From assembly GCF_000521485.1 (NCBI RefSeq), contig NZ_BAVS01000010.1:31666-95665 (forward strand): DNA of 64,000 nt, in the 5' to 3' direction. This stretch comes from Gracilibacillus boraciitolerans JCM 21714. GTDB lineage: Bacteria > Bacillota > Bacilli > Bacillales > Amphibacillaceae. The notes under the pieces are model-generated. The model had not been told where the DNA came from. It saw nothing but the letters and a program-made list of their open reading frames with translations, and ran no database searches. How positions within the stretch are numbered: position 1 is the first letter of the stretch; every line of letters starts with the position of its first letter. Below are positions 60,746 through 64,000 of the stretch, in pieces. Both the position numbers and the translations under genes were made by a program.

Positions 60746-62050
60746 ATGAAAAAGAAAGCGTTTCAGGTATTCTTAGTAATAATTTTTGCATTATTTGTCG
60801 CGGGATGCTCAAGTAGTTCTAAAAGTGAAAACAACACAGGAGGAGAAGAAGCCTCCTCAAATGAAGCTAGTGATGAGAGTGTTCATTATCTCTCAAATAA
60901 TAATGCTAGTGGAGGTGAGGTGCCTGTTTACGTTTCTCAAACTGAAGAGAAAACAGATCTTGAGATAGATATTGAAACAGTGCCTCAAACGGAATTAGTT
61001 CAAAAAATTCAACTTCTTTCAGCAAGTAACGATTTACCTGAAGTATTTGATTATGAATCAGGAAAACCTTTGCAAGAATTAATTGATGCTGATTCGGTGT
61101 TAAATGTTGAGGAAGCTTTTAAAGAATTAGGAATATATGAAAATCTTAATTCTGGTGCAGTAGATTTGCTCAAACGTTTAAGTGGTGACAGAGGTCTATA
61201 TGCTGTGCCAACCACAATGAACATTGAAGGTTTTTGGTTTAATAAACAAATCTTTGAAGAAAACGGTCTGGAAATCCCTACTACATGGCAAGAAATGTTA
61301 GATGCCGCTGAAACCTTACGACAAAATGATATACAGCCTTTTGCGGTTGCAGGTAAAGAGAAGTGGCCTATTACTAGATTAATTAACGCCTATGTCATGA
61401 GATATTATGGTGTAGATGCCATGGAAAGAGTTAGTAGTGGTGAGCTAGATATTACGGATGAAGGTTTTGTTAAGGCAGCAACGCAGGTGAAAGACATGGC
61501 GGAAAAAGGTTATTTTGGTGAAGGGGCAAATACCCTCGATTCAGATGCAGCAGTAGACTTATTTCTGCAAGGTAATGCAGCCATTTATTATATGGGGTCA
61601 TGGGCATTAGCAGATTTTAATGATGAAGAGCGAAATCAGATTGGAGTAGAAAACATTGGTTTCTTTAATGTACCAACAGTAGAAGGTGGAGTTGGAACAT
61701 TGGATGAATATAACATGAATGCAGGCTTAATTATGGCTTTTTCAAAAGATAAATATAATGACAAAATGAAAGAATGGACGAAAGCAGTATTTTCCGATTA
61801 TGGAGGTCGGGCAATGGAGGATTTAGGTTTAATTTCCGGATTCAAAATTGATGAATTGCCTGAAGATAGTAATCCTTTAACCAAAATGGTCAGTGAGAAA
61901 ATCAATGAAGTATCTCGAGGTTCATTATGGTTTGAGGCTCAATTTGATGCAAGAACAAAGCAAATTGCAGAGGATAATGCTCAGTTATTAATCACAGACT
62001 CGATTGATCCAGCAACGTATATGTCTGAATTAGCACAGGAAATTGAATAA
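60746..62050 (+). CDS. CUT1 sugar ABC substrate-binding lipoprotein
   Basis: A 434-residue family-1 binding protein. Lipobox ALFVAGC (Cys residue 21), Ser/Glu-rich linker, then VSQTEEKTDLEIDIETVPQT, YAVPTTMNIEGFWFNKQIFE, ENGLEIPTTWQEMLDAAETL and AIYYMGSWALADFNDEERNQ. The frame is intact. The ribosome site carries G7 60732-60738. It is followed by a hairpin and two permease genes. Confidence 0.9.
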   Translation: MKKKAFQVFLVIIFALFVAGCSSSSKSENNTGGEEASSNEASDESVHYLSNNNASGGEVPVYVSQTEEKTDLEIDIETVPQTELVQKIQLLSASNDLPEVFDYESGKPLQELIDADSVLNVEEAFKELGIYENLNSGAVDLLKRLSGDRGLYAVPTTMNIEGFWFNKQIFEENGLEIPTTWQEMLDAAETLRQNDIQPFAVAGKEKWPITRLINAYVMRYYGVDAMERVSSGELDITDEGFVKAATQVKDMAEKGYFGEGANTLDSDAAVDLFLQGNAAIYYMGSWALADFNDEERNQIGVENIGFFNVPTVEGGVGTLDEYNMNAGLIMAFSKDKYNDKMKEWTKAVFSDYGGRAMEDLGLISGFKIDELPEDSNPLTKMVSEKINEVSRGSLWFEAQFDARTKQIAEDNAQLLITDSIDPATYMSELAQEIE

Positions 62051-62063
62051 TTTTACGATTCAA

Positions 62064-62096
62064 CATGAAGGTCCGAACATTCGGACCTTCATTGAT
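62064..62096 (+). terminator. Hairpin between third binding-protein gene and permeases
   Basis: ATGAAGGTCCGAA pairs with TTCGGACCTTCAT around CA. It has the same position as the hairpins at 39795 and 47466. Confidence 0.85.
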
Positions 62097-62122
62097 TACA
62101 TAAAAATGAGGAGGGATGGTTC

Positions 62123-63007
62123 ATGCAAAGTGTATTAAGAGATAAAAAAGCAATTATGATTTTTATTTTACCTGCTTTATTGATCTTTTTATCTGCAGTA
62201 TTAATACCAACTGTATGGTCGATTGGATATTCCTTTTTTGAGGGTTCACCAATCAGAGGCTTTACATTTATTGGTTTTGAAAATTACGTAAATATTTTTT
62301 CCGATCGTCAGTTTTTAAGTAGTTTTTGGCTTAGCATAAAATATGCAGGATTAGTGACCACAGGGCAAGTGTTTTTAGGATTAATATTAGCTATTTTTTA
62401 TGTGCTGGTATTAAAACGTTTTTCAGTAATAATTAGAACGCTTATTTTCTTCCCAATCGTGTTACCAGCTGTCGCTGTTGCACAATTATTTTCTAAAATA
62501 TTCGAAATTACTCCACAGCTTGGTTTAGTTAACAGCTTATTGAGTTCGCTGAATTTAGATATGTGGGTACAGGCATGGTTAGGAAATGGTGACACGGCAT
62601 TCTGGGTAATTGTTGTTATGGATATATGGCGATCAATGGGTTTTTATGCTGTTCTGTTGTATGCGGGATTAATTGATATACCCGAAGATGTTATCGAAGC
62701 TGCTAGAATTGATGGGGCAAATGGCTTGAAATTATCAAGGTTTGTCATTATTCCGATGATCAAACCCATTTTAATTTCAGCTATAATTTTTAGTTTGAAT
62801 GGAACATTAAAAGTATTCGAATCTGTTGTAGCGCTAACCAATGGAGGACCTGGAACGAGTACCTCTACGTTGACATTATATATGTATCATAGTGCATTTG
62901 CTTATAATGAATATGGCTATGGAAGTACAGTAGCAGTATTTTTATTAATTCTTTGTTTAATGGTGACATTACTTATTTATCGATACTCACGTCAAAATAT
63001 TGATTAA
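62123..63007 (+). CDS. CUT1 sugar ABC transporter permease, MalF/UgpA type
   Basis: 294 residues, six membrane segments. EAA loop: VIEAARIDGANGLKLSRFVI, IPMIKPI. Other family block: LTNGGPGTSTSTLTLYMYHS, AFAYNEYGYGSTVAVFLLI. RBS GAGGAGGG before ATG 62123. The EAA-loop match and position with the next gene support an importer inner-membrane pair without its own ATPase. Confidence 0.92.
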   Translation: MQSVLRDKKAIMIFILPALLIFLSAVLIPTVWSIGYSFFEGSPIRGFTFIGFENYVNIFSDRQFLSSFWLSIKYAGLVTTGQVFLGLILAIFYVLVLKRFSVIIRTLIFFPIVLPAVAVAQLFSKIFEITPQLGLVNSLLSSLNLDMWVQAWLGNGDTAFWVIVVMDIWRSMGFYAVLLYAGLIDIPEDVIEAARIDGANGLKLSRFVIIPMIKPILISAIIFSLNGTLKVFESVVALTNGGPGTSTSTLTLYMYHSAFAYNEYGYGSTVAVFLLILCLMVTLLIYRYSRQNID

Positions 63008-63022
63008 GGAGGGGGGGTAGTT

Positions 63023-63859
63023 ATGTTCGCACAAAAAGTTTTTAGTAATATTTTTGGGAAGATTTTTATTTTTATAATGCTTTTAATTACAGTGTATCCG
63101 ATCGTTTGGTTAATTTTATCTTCTTTCAAAAATCCAAGTGAATTCTCGAATCCAATGTATGCTTTACCTAGTGGAGTTCATTTTCAAAACTATATCGATG
63201 CTTGGACAATTGGGAACATGGGTACGTACTTTCAAAACAGTATTTTTGTAACATTTCCTTCATTGTTTTTAATTTTAATGTTTGGTGCAGCAACTGCTTT
63301 TGCGATTGAAAAAATGAAATGGAAATTAAATAATACAATCCTTTTGGTCTTTTTAGGAGGAATAATGATTCCAATGCAAATCGTTCTGTTACCCTTATTT
63401 ACAATTTATCATCAAACAGGACTTTTAAACAATTTATTGGGATTGATTATAGTTTATATTGCATTTGGATTACCTTTAACAATCTTTTTATTCACTGGTT
63501 ACTATAAGACGTTACCCAATGAATTAATTGAAGCTGCAATAATGGATGGTGCAAATATATATCAAATCTTTTTTAAAATATCAATTCCATTGATTATTAA
63601 TTCATTCGTCTCAATAGCACTGGTTCAGTTTTTCTTTGTTTGGAATGACTTAATATTTGCTATGACATTTATTAGTGATTCGGAACTAAGAACCATCCAA
63701 ACAGGATTAATTAACTTTACTGGAGAATATGGTCAAAGGGAGTGGGGGGGTCCAACATTTGCTTCTATATCTCTTGCGATTATACCAACATTGATTTTAT
63801 ATTTAATATTAAATAAACTAGTAATGAAAGGTATGACAAGCGGGGCAGTGAAAGGATAA
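63023..63859 (+). CDS. CUT1 sugar ABC transporter permease, MalG/UgpE type
   Basis: 278 residues, six membrane segments. EAA loop: ELIEAAIMDGANIYQIFFKI, SIPLI; C-terminus MKGMTSGAVKG. G7 63744-63750 gives EWGGPTFASISLAI, one Gly extra; the ribosome site G7 is at 63010-63016 (GGAGGGG expected). It completes the second CUT1 importer. Confidence 0.92.
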   Translation: MFAQKVFSNIFGKIFIFIMLLITVYPIVWLILSSFKNPSEFSNPMYALPSGVHFQNYIDAWTIGNMGTYFQNSIFVTFPSLFLILMFGAATAFAIEKMKWKLNNTILLVFLGGIMIPMQIVLLPLFTIYHQTGLLNNLLGLIIVYIAFGLPLTIFLFTGYYKTLPNELIEAAIMDGANIYQIFFKISIPLIINSFVSIALVQFFFVWNDLIFAMTFISDSELRTIQTGLINFTGEYGQREWGGPTFASISLAIIPTLILYLILNKLVMKGMTSGAVKG

Positions 63860-63862
63860 TAC

Positions 63863-64000
63863 ATGTTTGAAAAGGGGTGTGTTTCTTTGCAAAAAGTAAG
63901 TTATGTTTTTAAGAAAAGCACGTATTTACCTAATGATCTCCATTTAAATATTAATCGAAGTAAAGAAGGATTTAATGCGCCCCCCCTCCACACACATGAA
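63863..64000 (+). CDS. Start of an AraC-family regulator with N-terminal cupin, cut by the window edge
   Basis: Reads MFEKGCVSLQKVSYVFKKST and YLPNDLHLNINRSKEGFN, then APP-LHTHE, where the cupin metal-like His pair of AraC sensor domains (LHTHDFYEL-type) begins. The C7 at 63980-63986 adds a Pro. ATG 63863 follows AAAGGATAAT; TTG 63887 after AAGGGGTG is an alternative start. Identity beyond the first 45 residues is outside the window. Confidence 0.55.
   Translation, partial: MFEKGCVSLQKVSYVFKKSTYLPNDLHLNINRSKEGFNAPPLHTHE

Noticed and set aside
1060..63986. G7/C7 tracts as phase-variation switches
   Set aside because: They occur in housekeeping enzymes, CRISPR repeats and ribosome sites, are nearly all exactly seven, and in most cases add three bases without changing frame. 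Phase-variable tracts are normally few and sit in surface or restriction genes.

Overview
The window looks like about 64 kb of a low-GC Gram-positive chromosome from the Bacillaceae, probably a halotolerant, plant-polysaccharide-using genus near Gracilibacillus, Amphibacillus or Virgibacillus (genus is a guess). The evidence is AT-rich DNA, strong GGAGG-type ribosome sites, many U-tailed hairpin terminators, and Bacillus-type families (YdaT, NagR, YesM/YesN pairs, TIGR01777 epimerase, SEC-C protein). No rRNA or tRNA gene was seen.

Layout. 1-7.9 kb is a defence region: the 3' part of a type II-C CRISPR-Cas locus (cas9, cas1, cas2), a one-spacer CRISPR remnant, a mazEF toxin-antitoxin pair, a second solitary CRISPR-like repeat, a collapsed type I restriction locus (hsdR fused into hsdS, hsdM absent) and a SEC-C protein. 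8-10.7 kb (minus) is an osmoprotectant-type ABC transporter with a permease/binding-protein fusion and an ATPase. 10.9-21 kb holds stress and hypothetical genes: two DUF1801 proteins, an SRPBCC protein, a CBS-pair protein, an MFS transporter, a deacetylase, a YdaT homologue, a Cys-rich copper-binding-like protein, a DUF1206 membrane protein, a CAP-domain protein, and relics including a serine recombinase tail. 21.2-27 kb holds an esterase and an amino-sugar locus (nagA-nagB-nagR-murQ, divergent from the PTS gene nagE). 27.7-33.8 kb holds a TraB-like protein, a small hydrophobic peptide, an epimerase, the NAD salvage pair pncB-nadE and a VOC dioxygenase.

34-64 kb is a sugar-uptake island. It starts with a membrane-tethered sugar-binding protein, histidine kinase and YesN-type regulator upstream of a ChvE-GguA-GguB-like monosaccharide importer. 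Next come a second YesM/YesN pair with a CUT1 importer and two GH78-type enzymes, a third GH78 gene on the minus strand, a third YesM/YesN pair with another CUT1 importer, and the start of an AraC-type gene. The likely logic is that each sensor pair controls its neighbouring importer; rhamnose-capped oligosaccharides are imported and cut by the three rhamnosidase-family enzymes.

The strongest anomaly is at the base level. The window has about 70 runs of six to eight G or C, nearly 60 of them exactly seven long (hand count). Compared with conserved protein motifs, with the CRISPR repeat and with hairpin arms, most look like G4/C4 (sometimes G5/C5) expanded by exactly three bases; a minority are off by one or two and break reading frames in cas9, cas1, mazE, mazF, pncB, nadE, three ABC binding proteins and others. 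Some G3/C3 runs are one or two bases short. I think this is most likely a sequencing or assembly artefact, so most frameshifted genes here are annotated as probably intact in the organism. The hsd collapse and a few other junctions are larger deletions that homopolymer errors cannot explain.
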